Source: JBFGCT01 sp041581055 (GTDB lineage: Bacteria > Actinomycetota > Acidimicrobiia > Acidimicrobiales > Ilumatobacteraceae). From it: a stretch of 8,569 nt of DNA. Both the position numbers and the translations under genes were made by a program. Location of the stretch: assembly GCA_041581055.1 (NCBI GenBank), contig JBFGCT010000179.1:1-8569 (forward strand). Reading direction: 5' to 3'. The notes beneath the pieces were generated by a model that worked only from the letters and a program-made list of their open reading frames with translations, ran no database searches and was not told the DNA's origin. Below, piece after piece: positions 1-6,808 of this stretch. Every line of letters starts with the position of its first letter. The stretch's first letter is position 1.

Positions 1-612
1 GGACGGGCCCCGCTGATCGCGCTCGCAGTACGGGGCGTGCTCCAGGAACTGACCATGGGGCGAGAGGTAGCGGCTCGGCGGCGCGACGTGGCCCGAGCTG
101 GCGACGACGAAGAGCCCGAGCGGGCCGTCACCGGTCACCGTCCAACGATGGGTGACGCCGGCGGGGACGACCACGTAGTCGCCGGGGCCGACGGTGAGCG
201 CCCCGAACACCGAGTCGAGGCGGGCGGCGCCCTCCTGCACGAAGGCCAACTCGTCGCCGACCGCGTTGCGGTACAGACCGCCGCCGCCCGCCGACGAGAC
301 CCACGAGATCTCGACATCGCGGTTGGCCAACAGCGGCGTCCGGCCGCCGACGAGGTCGTCGCCGGCGGCGAGCCGGGGCGTCCGGAGGTGCCTGGGCGTC
401 AGCGGGTGATCGGGGGTCGCCTCGATCGGCGGGCGGTCGACGGGCTCGATCGCGGTCAGCGCCGACGGCGAGTGACGGTGGTACAGCAGCGCCGAGGAGG
501 CCGAGAACCCGGCCTGGCCGATCAGCTCCTCGGCATAGCTCGTACCTTCCGGCCCGCGGTGGAACGTGTGGCGCTTGCGCGGCACGTCGCCCATCGCTCG
601 GTAATGCGGCAT
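1..612 (-). CDS. hmgA: Homogentisate 1,2-dioxygenase, N-terminal half (cut by the window edge)
   Basis: This enzyme opens the ring of homogentisate with O2 and Fe(II), giving maleylacetoacetate, in cytosolic tyrosine breakdown. The reading frame runs 204 codons without a stop from ATG at 612 to the left edge, about half of the usual 380-440 residues. Family signatures include the N-terminal MPHYRAMGDVPRKRHTF, a cupin-like DYVVVPAGVTHRW at residues 145-157, and LEHAPYCERD at residues 190-199. The iron ligands (two His and one Glu in the human enzyme) lie in the C-terminal half and cannot be checked here. The start is supported by AAAGGAG five bases upstream and by a one-base overlap (TGATG) with the stop of fumarylacetoacetase. 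It is the last visible gene of the minus-strand operon, whose earlier members act in the same pathway. The family call is firm; whether the gene is intact is unknown. Confidence 0.93.
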   Translation of the reverse strand, partial: MPHYRAMGDVPRKRHTFHRGPEGTSYAEELIGQAGFSASSALLYHRHSPSALTAIEPVDRPPIEATPDHPLTPRHLRTPRLAAGDDLVGGRTPLLANRDVEISWVSSAGGGGLYRNAVGDELAFVQEGAARLDSVFGALTVGPGDYVVVPAGVTHRWTVTGDGPLGLFVVASSGHVAPPSRYLSPHGQFLEHAPYCERDQRGPS

Positions 613-1910
613 CAGTGCTCCTTTCCCGGTGGCCCGGCCACGATCGTGCCCGAGACCGCGCCCAGCCCGACGCGCGTCGAGTCGTCCGACCCCGCCCACC
701 CGCGCAACGTGACCCGGTCGCCGTCCTCGAGGAAGGTTCGGGTCGTGCCGTCGGGCAGCTCGATCGGCCGCTCACCGCCGCGCGTCAACTCGATCAAGCT
801 GCCCTCCGACGCCGGCGTCGGCCCGGACACCGTCCCGGACGCGAACAGGTCGCCGGGCCGCACGTCGGCGCCGTTGACGACGATGTGGGCAAGCTGCTGG
901 GCCGGCGTCCAGTACATGTCGGCGAACCCCGCCCGGCTGACCACGACCGGGGCGAGGCCGGCGGCGCGCATTCGCGCCGACTCGAGGACGACCTCCAGGT
1001 GGAGGTCGAACCCGCCGGCCCCGGTCGTGCGGAGGTACTCGGCGACCGGCGGATCCTGCACGGGGGGCGCGACCCGGAACGGGGCCAACGCGTCGAGGGT
1101 GACCACCCACGGCGACACCGACGTGGCGAAGCTCTTGCCGAGGAACGGGCCGAGCGGCTGGTACTCGAACGCCTGGATGTCGCGGGCCGACCAGTCGTTG
1201 ACGAGGCAGAGCCCCGCGATGTGGGCCTCGGCCTCGCCCGCGCCGATCGGCTCGCCGCGTCGAGAGCCGCGGCCGACGATGGCGCCGACCTCGAGCTCGA
1301 TGTCCAACGCGCGCGATGGGCCGAACGCCGGCTCGCCGTCGACCAGTCGGACACCGCAAGGCCGCGGGATGTCGGTGTCGGTCGGGACGATCGTGCCCGA
1401 ACGCCCGTGGTAGCCGACCGGAATGTGGCGCCAGTTCGGGAGCAACGGCTCGCCGCCGGGCCGGAAGAGGCGTCCGAGATTCGTGGCGTGGTGCAACGAC
1501 GAGTAGAAGTCCACATAGTCGCCGACCCGCACCGGGACCAGCATCTCCAGTTCGCTCCGGGGGCAGAGCGATGGCCGCAGCTGGGCCTCGACGGAGGAGT
1601 CGGTGAACAGCTCGGTCAGCCGGGCGCGCACCGCCTCGACCGCCTCCCGGCCGCGGCCGAAGAACGTGTTGAGGCGCCGGTCGCGGTCGACGGCGCCGTG
1701 CTCGACCACGGTGTCCTCGAGGAACCCCGTGCCGACTGCGTCGTCGAGATCGAGGGCGTCGTCGCCGACCGCGGCGAACGCGCCGACCGTGCCGTCCGGT
1801 CGGCGGCCGATCCCGAACGGCAAGCTGTGCAGCGGGAACGGCGAGCCGTCGGGGATCGCCACCCAGCACGACGAGGCCGGCGCGGCGACGGGGGCCGGCG
1901 CGTCACCCAC
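612..1910 (-). CDS. fahA: Fumarylacetoacetase (fumarylacetoacetate hydrolase)
   Basis: This 432-residue protein has the usual full length for the last enzyme of the homogentisate route, which splits fumarylacetoacetate into fumarate and acetoacetate. The N-terminal domain begins around SCWVAIPDGSPFPLHSLPFG (14-33). The catalytic domain shows DYVDFYSSLHHATN (131-144), where D134 matches a metal-binding Asp and H141 the general-base His of mouse FAH. It also shows GYHGR (166-170), IELE (204-207; Glu metal ligands), NDWSARDIQAFEYQPLGPFLGKSF (D239, R243, K259) and FASGTVSG (356-363). All key residues that can be judged by motif are present. The start is a GTG that overlaps the end of the aminotransferase gene by 8 bp (GTGGGTGA). 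No good Shine-Dalgarno is seen, so translation probably relies on coupling. The acetoacetate product links this operon to the acetoacetyl-CoA synthetase at 4804. Confidence 0.96.
   Translation of the reverse strand: MGDAPAPVAAPASSCWVAIPDGSPFPLHSLPFGIGRRPDGTVGAFAAVGDDALDLDDAVGTGFLEDTVVEHGAVDRDRRLNTFFGRGREAVEAVRARLTELFTDSSVEAQLRPSLCPRSELEMLVPVRVGDYVDFYSSLHHATNLGRLFRPGGEPLLPNWRHIPVGYHGRSGTIVPTDTDIPRPCGVRLVDGEPAFGPSRALDIELEVGAIVGRGSRRGEPIGAGEAEAHIAGLCLVNDWSARDIQAFEYQPLGPFLGKSFATSVSPWVVTLDALAPFRVAPPVQDPPVAEYLRTTGAGGFDLHLEVVLESARMRAAGLAPVVVSRAGFADMYWTPAQQLAHIVVNGADVRPGDLFASGTVSGPTPASEGSLIELTRGGERPIELPDGTTRTFLEDGDRVTLRGWAGSDDSTRVGLGAVSGTIVAGPPGKEH
618..624 (-). promoter_or_regulatory. Ribosome binding site of homogentisate dioxygenase
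   Basis: Read on the minus strand, AAAGGAG lies five bases before the ATG at 612. It sits inside the last codons of the fumarylacetoacetase gene. It fixes the hmgA start, and with the TGATG stop/start overlap it suggests that the two genes are translated in a coupled way. Confidence 0.75.
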
Positions 1911-3045
1911 CCGTCGCCGCCGGGCGGGCCGCCGTGTCGTGCTCGTACCGCCATCCGAGCCGGTCGATGTCGCCGGCCACCGCCTCGAAGGCGGCGAGGA
2001 ACCGGTCGTTGCCAGCGGCGTCGGCGATCGTGACCCGGACGCCGACGCCGGAGAACGCGCGGGCGACGACGCCGCGCCGCTCGAGCGCGATGCCGAGCCC
2101 GGCGGCGTTCTCGCCCGCCGGAAGCCACACGAAGTTGCCCTGCGGATCGGGGACCGCCCATCCGAGCCCGTCGAGCGCGGCTGCGACCCGCGCTCGCTCG
2201 GCGACGACGGCGGCGACGCGCTCGCCCATCTCGTCGACCGCGTCGAGGCTGGCGCGGGCGGCGTGCTGGGCCAGCGCGTTCACCGCGAACGGGACGAGGG
2301 TCCGGTCGACGATCGAGATCACGTCGGGGTGGCCGAACGCGTACCCGACGCGCAGCCCGGCCAGCCCGTGCGCCTTGGAGAAGGTGCGCGTGACGATCAG
2401 GTTCGAGTACCGCCCGACCAGCTCGGTCGAGTCACGGACCCGGGGGTCGGTGACGAACTCCCGGTACGCCTCGTCGAGCACGACGAGACAGCTGCGCGGC
2501 ACGGCGTCGAGGAAGCCGACGATCTCGTCCGTGCCGACCACCGTTCCGGTCGGGTTGTTGGGGTTGGTGACGAAGGCCAGCTTGGTGGCCGGCGTGATCG
2601 CCCCGGCGAGCGCGGGGAGATCGAAGGTCTGCGCCGCCAGCGGGACCCTGACCTGATCGGCCTCGACCAGGCCGGCGAACAGCGGGTAGGCCTCGAACGA
2701 CGGCCAACACATCGCGATCGGCTCGCCGCGGTCGACGTAGGCGAGGAAGAGCTGCTGGAGGATGCCCGCCGAGCCGGCGCCGACGGTCACGTTCGCCACA
2801 TCGAGTCCGAGCGCCGCGGCCAGCGCGGCGCGCAGCGCGGTCGCCCGATGGTCCGGGTACAGCCTGACCTCGTCGGCCCCGCCGGCGATCGCCGCGGCGA
2901 CCGACGGGAGTGGCCCGAACGGGAGCTCGTTGGAGGCCATCTTGACCGCGTCGAGCACGCCGTGGTCGGTGGCGGCCGCCGCCGCCGTCCGCCCCGGCGA
3001 GTAGCCAGGCATCGCGGCGATCGCAGGTCGGGGGCGTCCGGTCAT
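1903..3045 (-). CDS. HisC-type PLP aminotransferase, probably tyrosine/aromatic amino acid aminotransferase
   Basis: This is a fold-type I (class I/II) aminotransferase of 380 residues, close to the HisC length. It shows KMASNELPFGPLP (35-47), the substrate/PLP element NPNNPTG (161-167), LDEAY (190-194), the Schiff-base motif TFSKAHGLAGLRVGYAFG with Lys224 and Arg232, and VRVTIA (336-341) with the Arg expected to hold the substrate carboxylate. By sequence alone it would be named histidinol-phosphate aminotransferase. No other histidine gene is visible, and it lies 25 bp after HPPD and overlaps fumarylacetoacetase. A role in transaminating tyrosine (or phenylalanine) to 4-hydroxyphenylpyruvate is therefore the better inference. 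Actinobacterial HisC/Pat relatives are known to accept aromatic substrates. The ATG start at 3045 has only a weak GGGGG run directly before it. The family is certain; the substrate is not. Confidence 0.88.
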   Translation of the reverse strand: MTGRPRPAIAAMPGYSPGRTAAAAATDHGVLDAVKMASNELPFGPLPSVAAAIAGGADEVRLYPDHRATALRAALAAALGLDVANVTVGAGSAGILQQLFLAYVDRGEPIAMCWPSFEAYPLFAGLVEADQVRVPLAAQTFDLPALAGAITPATKLAFVTNPNNPTGTVVGTDEIVGFLDAVPRSCLVVLDEAYREFVTDPRVRDSTELVGRYSNLIVTRTFSKAHGLAGLRVGYAFGHPDVISIVDRTLVPFAVNALAQHAARASLDAVDEMGERVAAVVAERARVAAALDGLGWAVPDPQGNFVWLPAGENAAGLGIALERRGVVARAFSGVGVRVTIADAAGNDRFLAAFEAVAGDIDRLGWRYEHDTAARPAATGG

Positions 3046-3070
3046 CCCCCGATCATCCCAGGCCGGCGGC

Positions 3071-4189
3071 TCAAAGGTTGCCTCGCTTTTCCTGCTCGCG
3101 CTCGATCGACTCGAACAGCGCCTTGAAGTTGCCCTCGCCGAAGCCGGTCGCTCCCCCGCGCTGGATGATCTCGAAGAACACGGTCGGGCGGTCGGTGATC
3201 GGCTCGGTGAACAGCTGGAGGAGGTGCCCGTCCGACTCGCTGTCGACGAGGATGCCCAACTGCTCGATGGCGTCCCACGGGACGTCGAGGAACCCGAGCC
3301 GGTCGGTGACGTCGCGGAAGTACTCCTCGTTGGCCTCGAGGAACCGGATCCCCCGCGACCGCAGGCTGGAGATCGCCTGCACGATGTCGGCGGTGCCGAA
3401 GGCGATGTGCTGCACGCCCGGCCCGCGGTAGGTGTCGAGATACTCCTGGATCTGGCTCCGGCGCGTGCCGGCGGCCGGCTCGTTGAGCGGCATCGTGACG
3501 CCGGCGCCGTTCGACACCACCGTCGAGCGCAGCGCCGAGTACTCGGTCGAGATCTGGTTCTCGTCGAAGTGCCGGAGCTGGAAGAAGCCCATCACGTCCT
3601 CGTAGAACGAGACCCAGTGGTCCAGCCTGCCGTCCTCGACGTTGCCGACGACGTGGTCGATCCGCTCGAGCCCGACCGGCGCTCCAGCCGGTTCCGGTGG
3701 CAGGCCGGTCGTCACGTAGCCCGGGCAGTAGTAGCCGCCGTAGCCGCCGCGGTCGACGAAGGTGTGCTTGGTCTCGCCGTACGTGCCGATGGCGGCCAGC
3801 CGCAGCGTCCCGTGCTCGTCGGTCAACTCGTACGGCTCGCGCGCCGAGGTCGCGCCGCGGGCCAGCGCGGCCTCGTACGTGGCGGTCGCGTCGTCGACCA
3901 CGAACGCCAGGTCCCGGGCGCCGTCGCCGTGCTCGCGCACGTGGTTCCAGATCGGGGAGTCCGGGGTCAACGCGGCGGTGACGACCAGCCGGATGTCGCC
4001 CTGCTCCAGCAGGTACGACGAGACGTCGGCGCAACCGGTCTCGGGGCCGGCGTAGGCGGTCACGCGGAACCCGAACCCGGCGGTCAGGAACCCGGCGGTG
4101 GCGCGGGCGTTGCCGACGTAGAACTCGATCGAGTCCCAGCCCTTGAGCCGCGCCGCCGGGGCGGTGGCGGTGTGGTCGAGCGCTGTCAT
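3071..4189 (-). CDS. hppD: 4-hydroxyphenylpyruvate dioxygenase (HPPD)
   Basis: The enzyme converts 4-hydroxyphenylpyruvate plus O2 to homogentisate and CO2, using Fe(II). The 372-residue product has two vicinal-oxygen-chelate halves. The first begins at GWDSIEFYVGNA (17-28). The catalytic half carries the likely iron ligands His179 (ERIDHVVGNV), His261 (GVQHIAFGT) and Glu340 (FFEIIQR). The C-terminal tail GFGEGNFKALFESIEREQ, which closes over the active site, is typical of the family. Hydroxymandelate synthase is a relative, but the neighbours argue for HPPD. An in-frame ATG 18 codons upstream (4243) would lengthen the protein. The ATG at 4189 is preferred because GGAGG lies 8 bases before it, conserved sequence starts soon after it, and the upstream ATG falls inside the predicted promoter. 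It is the first gene of the operon; the aminotransferase follows after 25 bp. Confidence 0.95.
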   Translation of the reverse strand: MTALDHTATAPAARLKGWDSIEFYVGNARATAGFLTAGFGFRVTAYAGPETGCADVSSYLLEQGDIRLVVTAALTPDSPIWNHVREHGDGARDLAFVVDDATATYEAALARGATSAREPYELTDEHGTLRLAAIGTYGETKHTFVDRGGYGGYYCPGYVTTGLPPEPAGAPVGLERIDHVVGNVEDGRLDHWVSFYEDVMGFFQLRHFDENQISTEYSALRSTVVSNGAGVTMPLNEPAAGTRRSQIQEYLDTYRGPGVQHIAFGTADIVQAISSLRSRGIRFLEANEEYFRDVTDRLGFLDVPWDAIEQLGILVDSESDGHLLQLFTEPITDRPTVFFEIIQRGGATGFGEGNFKALFESIEREQEKRGNL

Positions 4190-4197
4190 GGCGATGT

Positions 4198-4202
4198 CCT
4201 CC
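4198..4202 (-). promoter_or_regulatory. Ribosome binding site deciding the HPPD start
   Basis: A perfect GGAGG on the minus strand lies 8 bases before the ATG at 4189. It supports this start over the in-frame ATG at 4243, which has no comparable site. Confidence 0.75.
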
Positions 4203-4204
4203 GA

Positions 4205-4283
4205 TGTGCAGATGTTCTGGACAATCTCGCCCCTCTCCGACATGATGTCAACCGTGGCCGTCGATGTTGATCAGATTGCACAG
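4205..4283. promoter_or_regulatory. Candidate operator region with inverted half-sites between divergent operons
   Basis: The divergent gap holds CTGGACAATCT at 4217-4227 and AGATTGCACAG at 4273-4283. They match in inverted orientation at 9 of 11 positions (AGATTGnnCAG). Exact inverted pairs TGTGCA (4205-4210) / TGCACA (4277-4282) and TCAAC (4248-4252) / GTTGA (4266-4270) lie in the same region. The left half-site covers the predicted -10 box for HPPD; the right one lies shortly before the Lrp/AsnC gene. Lrp/AsnC proteins commonly bind several loosely conserved sites in their own divergent promoter region, so this is the likely operator of the neighbouring regulator. The binding is an inference. 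Confidence 0.4.
4223..4251 (-). promoter_or_regulatory. Candidate sigma70-type promoter of the tyrosine-degradation operon
   Basis: On the minus strand a perfect -35 box TTGACA (4251-4246) is followed after 17 bases by GAGATT (4228-4223). That hexamer keeps the important second-position A and last-position T of the -10 box. The predicted transcript would begin near 4216, leaving a leader of about 27 bases with the GGAGG site before HPPD. The -10 box overlaps the inverted-repeat half-site AGATTGTCCAG, so a bound regulator could block it. This is seen by eye only and has not been tested. Confidence 0.5.
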
Positions 4284-4309
4284 TCTGGGGCATCGACGGG
4301 CCCCGCTCG

Positions 4310-4807
4310 GTGGTCACGTTGACCACCGCCGTCGACCACCTCGACGCCCGGCTGATCGGCCTGCTGCGCGCCGAGCCCAACCTCCCGGTGATCGAGATGG
4401 CGCGCCGGCTCGACGTCGCCCGCGGCACCGTCCAGGCGCGCCTCGGCCGGCTGCACGAGACGGGCGTGATCACCGGCTACGGCCCCGATGTCGACGCCAC
4501 CGCCTCCGGGTACGAAGTGCTCGCGTTCACCGTGCTCGAGATCGCCCAGGGCAGCAGCGAGTCGATCGTCGCCGGCCTCGGCGCGATCCCCGAGGTGCTC
4601 GAGGCGTTCGCCATCACGGGGCCGGGCGACCTCCACCTGCGCATCGTCGCCCGCTCGAACGAACACCTCCACGAGGTGCTCCAACAGGTGCTCGAACTCC
4701 CCGGCATCACGCGCACCGAGACCAAGCTGGCGCTCCACGCCGCGCTCCGGCGCTCGGTCGCCGACCTCGTCGCCCAGCACGCCGGCCTCCCGGGCGAGGG
4801 CGCGTGA
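4310..4807 (+). CDS. Lrp/AsnC-family transcriptional regulator
   Basis: This 165-residue protein has the normal length and layout of the feast/famine family. An N-terminal winged helix-turn-helix begins at DHLDARLIGLLRAEP (9-23) and continues through LPVIEMARRLDVARGTVQARLGRL to TGVITGYGPDVD (about 25-62). A RAM ligand-binding/oligomerisation domain covers about 65-145 and includes the GPGDLHLRIVARS segment (104-116), where these proteins often hold an amino acid. It is divergent from the tyrosine-degradation operon and overlaps acetoacetyl-CoA synthetase by GTGA. It is thus well placed to control both arms, perhaps in response to an aromatic amino acid or pathway intermediate; the ligand is inferred. 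The start is uncertain: GTG at 4310 lacks a clear Shine-Dalgarno, and TTG at 4319, with GGTGG five bases upstream, would remove only three residues. Confidence 0.92.
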   Translation: MVTLTTAVDHLDARLIGLLRAEPNLPVIEMARRLDVARGTVQARLGRLHETGVITGYGPDVDATASGYEVLAFTVLEIAQGSSESIVAGLGAIPEVLEAFAITGPGDLHLRIVARSNEHLHEVLQQVLELPGITRTETKLALHAALRRSVADLVAQHAGLPGEGA

Positions 4808-6774
4808 ACAAGCCCCAGCGCGGCCGCCAGGTCTGGTCGCCGGCCGACGACGCGTGGCGGCGCGGCAACCTCGCCGCGCTGGCCGCGGCGGCCGCCGCCG
4901 CGGGCGCGCCGCGGTGCGACGACTTCCCGGCGCTGCTCGCGTGGTCACTCGACGAGCCCGGCCGCTTCTGGTCGGCGTTCGCCGACTGGTGGGGGGTCCG
5001 CTGGCACGACCGGCCGTCGACGGCGCTCGACGACCCGTCGATGCCGGGCGCGTCCTGGTTCCCGTCCGGGACGCTGAGCTACAGCGAGCACGCGCTCGCC
5101 GCGGCCGCCGACACACCGGATGGGATCGCCGTCGTCGCCCGGTCGCAGACCCGTCCGACGATCGAGCTGACCTGGCGGGAGCTCGCCGGCGACGTGGCCC
5201 GCTGCCGGGCCGGGCTGCGGCGGCTCGGCGTCGGCCGCGGTGATCGGGTCGTCGCCTACGCGCCGAACATCCCCGAGACGCTCGTGGCGTTCCTGGCCAC
5301 GGCGAGCCTGGGCGCGGTCTGGTCGTCCTGCGCGCCCGAGTTCGGGGTGCGCGCCGTCACCGACCGTTGGTCGCAGATCGAGCCGAAGGTGCTGGTCGCG
5401 GTCGACGGCTACCGGTACGGCGACCGCGTCATCGACCGCGGGGCACACGTCGACGAGATCGCGCGCGCGTTGCCCACGCTCGAACACGTCGTCCGGATCC
5501 CGTACCTCGATCCCGACGGCGCCGACGACTGGGCGCCGCTGGTGTCGTCCCCCGCGCCGCTGGAACACCTCGCGGTCCCGTTCGACCACCCGCTCTACGT
5601 GCTCTTCTCCTCCGGCACCACCGGGCTGCCGAAGCCGATCGTGCACGGTCACGGCGGCATGACGCTCGAGCACGCCAAGGCGCTGTCCCTGCATTACGAC
5701 CTGCGCCCCGCCGAGCGGTTCATGTGGTTCACGACCACCGGCTGGATGATGTGGAACTTCCTCGTCTCCGGGCTGCTGACCGGCTCGGCCGTCGTGCTGT
5801 TCGAAGGCGACCCCGGCGCTCCCGACCTGCTGGAGCTGTGGCGGACCGCGGCCGACGAGCGAGTCGACGTCCTCGGCGTCAGCGCGCCGTTCGTGATGGC
5901 GTGTCGCAAGGCGGGACTCCGGCCCGGCGAGGCGGTCGACCTCACCCGGCTGCGGCACGTCGGCTCGACCGGCGCCCCGCTGCCGGCCGAGGGGTTCGAG
6001 TGGCTGGTCGACGCCGTCGGCGGGCACGTCCAACCGGGGTCGATGAGCGGCGGCACCGACGTGTGCACCGCGTTCGTCGGGCCGGTCCCGACCGAGCCGG
6101 TGCGCGCCGGCGAGATCACGACCCGCATGCTCGGCTGTGACGTCCAGGCGTTCGACGCCGCGGGCGGGCGGTGCGCGCCGGGCGAGACGGGCGAGCTGGT
6201 CATCGCGTCGCCGCTGCCGTCGATGCCGGTGGCGCTGTGGGGCGACGACTCCGGCGCGCGGCTCAGGGCCACGTACTACTCGACGTTCCCCGGCGTGTGG
6301 CACCACGGCGACTGGATCACGTTCTTCGACGACGGCGCATGCCAGATCAGCGGCCGCTCGGACGCCACGCTCAACCGGGGTGGCGTGCGGCTCGGCACGA
6401 GCGACTTCTACACCGTCGTCGAGGGGTTCGCCGAGGTCGCCGACAGCGTGGTCGTCCACCTCGAGGACGCGGACGGCGGGCCCGGCGAGCTGATCCTGCT
6501 GGTCGCCACCGCCGACGGCTCACCCGTCGACGACGACCTCGGCAGCCGGATCAGAGCCGCCCTGCGCACGGAACTGTCGCCGCGGCACGTGCCGGACCTG
6601 ATCGACACGATCAGGTCGGTCCCCCGGACGCTGTCGGGCAAGAAGCTCGAGGTGCCGTTGAAGAAGATGCTGCTCGGCGCCCGCGCCGGAGACGTCGCCT
6701 CGCGGGACTCGCTCTCCAACCCCGAGTCGCTCGACGACATCGAACGCTGGATCGCGGCGCGCCACCGGTCGTAG
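4804..6774 (+). CDS. aacS: Acetoacetyl-CoA synthetase (acetoacetate--CoA ligase)
   Basis: This ANL-superfamily ligase activates acetoacetate with ATP and CoA. Its 656 residues match the usual AacS length of about 650-670. The N-terminus has WSPADDAW (11-18) and later FADWWGVRWHDRP. The ATP-binding loop is SSGTTGLPKP (269-278), followed by MWFTTTGWMMWNFLVSGLL (307-325), SMSGGTDV (413-420), VWHHGDW (498-504) and SGRSDATLNRGGVRLGTSDFY (516-536). The catalytic lysine is expected in TLSGKKLEVPLKK (609-621), at Lys613 by analogy with the SGK motif of acetyl-CoA synthetase. The GTG start at 4804 overlaps the regulator's stop (GTGA), with GAGG four bases before it. The same frame stays open upstream to 4264, but that stretch is only a shadow of the regulator gene. 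Acetoacetate released by fumarylacetoacetase is the obvious substrate here. An acetyl/propionyl-CoA synthetase is less likely, given the AacS-specific N-terminus and context. Confidence 0.95.
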   Translation: MNKPQRGRQVWSPADDAWRRGNLAALAAAAAAAGAPRCDDFPALLAWSLDEPGRFWSAFADWWGVRWHDRPSTALDDPSMPGASWFPSGTLSYSEHALAAAADTPDGIAVVARSQTRPTIELTWRELAGDVARCRAGLRRLGVGRGDRVVAYAPNIPETLVAFLATASLGAVWSSCAPEFGVRAVTDRWSQIEPKVLVAVDGYRYGDRVIDRGAHVDEIARALPTLEHVVRIPYLDPDGADDWAPLVSSPAPLEHLAVPFDHPLYVLFSSGTTGLPKPIVHGHGGMTLEHAKALSLHYDLRPAERFMWFTTTGWMMWNFLVSGLLTGSAVVLFEGDPGAPDLLELWRTAADERVDVLGVSAPFVMACRKAGLRPGEAVDLTRLRHVGSTGAPLPAEGFEWLVDAVGGHVQPGSMSGGTDVCTAFVGPVPTEPVRAGEITTRMLGCDVQAFDAAGGRCAPGETGELVIASPLPSMPVALWGDDSGARLRATYYSTFPGVWHHGDWITFFDDGACQISGRSDATLNRGGVRLGTSDFYTVVEGFAEVADSVVVHLEDADGGPGELILLVATADGSPVDDDLGSRIRAALRTELSPRHVPDLIDTIRSVPRTLSGKKLEVPLKKMLLGARAGDVASRDSLSNPESLDDIERWIAARHRS

Positions 6775-6808
6775 CGGATCTGCCGCGGATCGGCGCCTGA
6801 CGCCCCGG

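Noticed and set aside
37..3126. Several long plus-strand frames (37-1413, 615-2033, 1603-3126)
   Set aside because: All run antisense to the homogentisate-pathway genes, which have full family motifs. The products are Arg/Ala/Pro-rich with no domains.
3042..4270. Long frames over HPPD on both strands (minus 3042-4034, plus 3224-4270)
   Set aside because: HPPD with its iron ligands occupies this region; the other frames give repetitive Arg/Gly or Val/Glu-rich sequence.
4248..4300. Plus-strand promoter for the Lrp/AsnC gene (for example CAGATT at 4272-4277 or TTGATC at 4267-4272)
   Set aside because: No -35/-10 pair with acceptable spacing and sequence was found, so the start of this transcript is left open.
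4945..6459. 504-codon minus-strand frame opposite acetoacetyl-CoA synthetase
   Set aside because: Low-complexity, charged product with no recognisable motif; it lies fully inside a well-supported enzyme gene and is a GC-skew shadow.
6779..6805. Short inverted repeats (GGATC..., GGCG...CGCC) between AacS and the transporter as a terminator
   Set aside because: Stems are only four to five pairs with no T-run; such matches are common by chance at this GC content.
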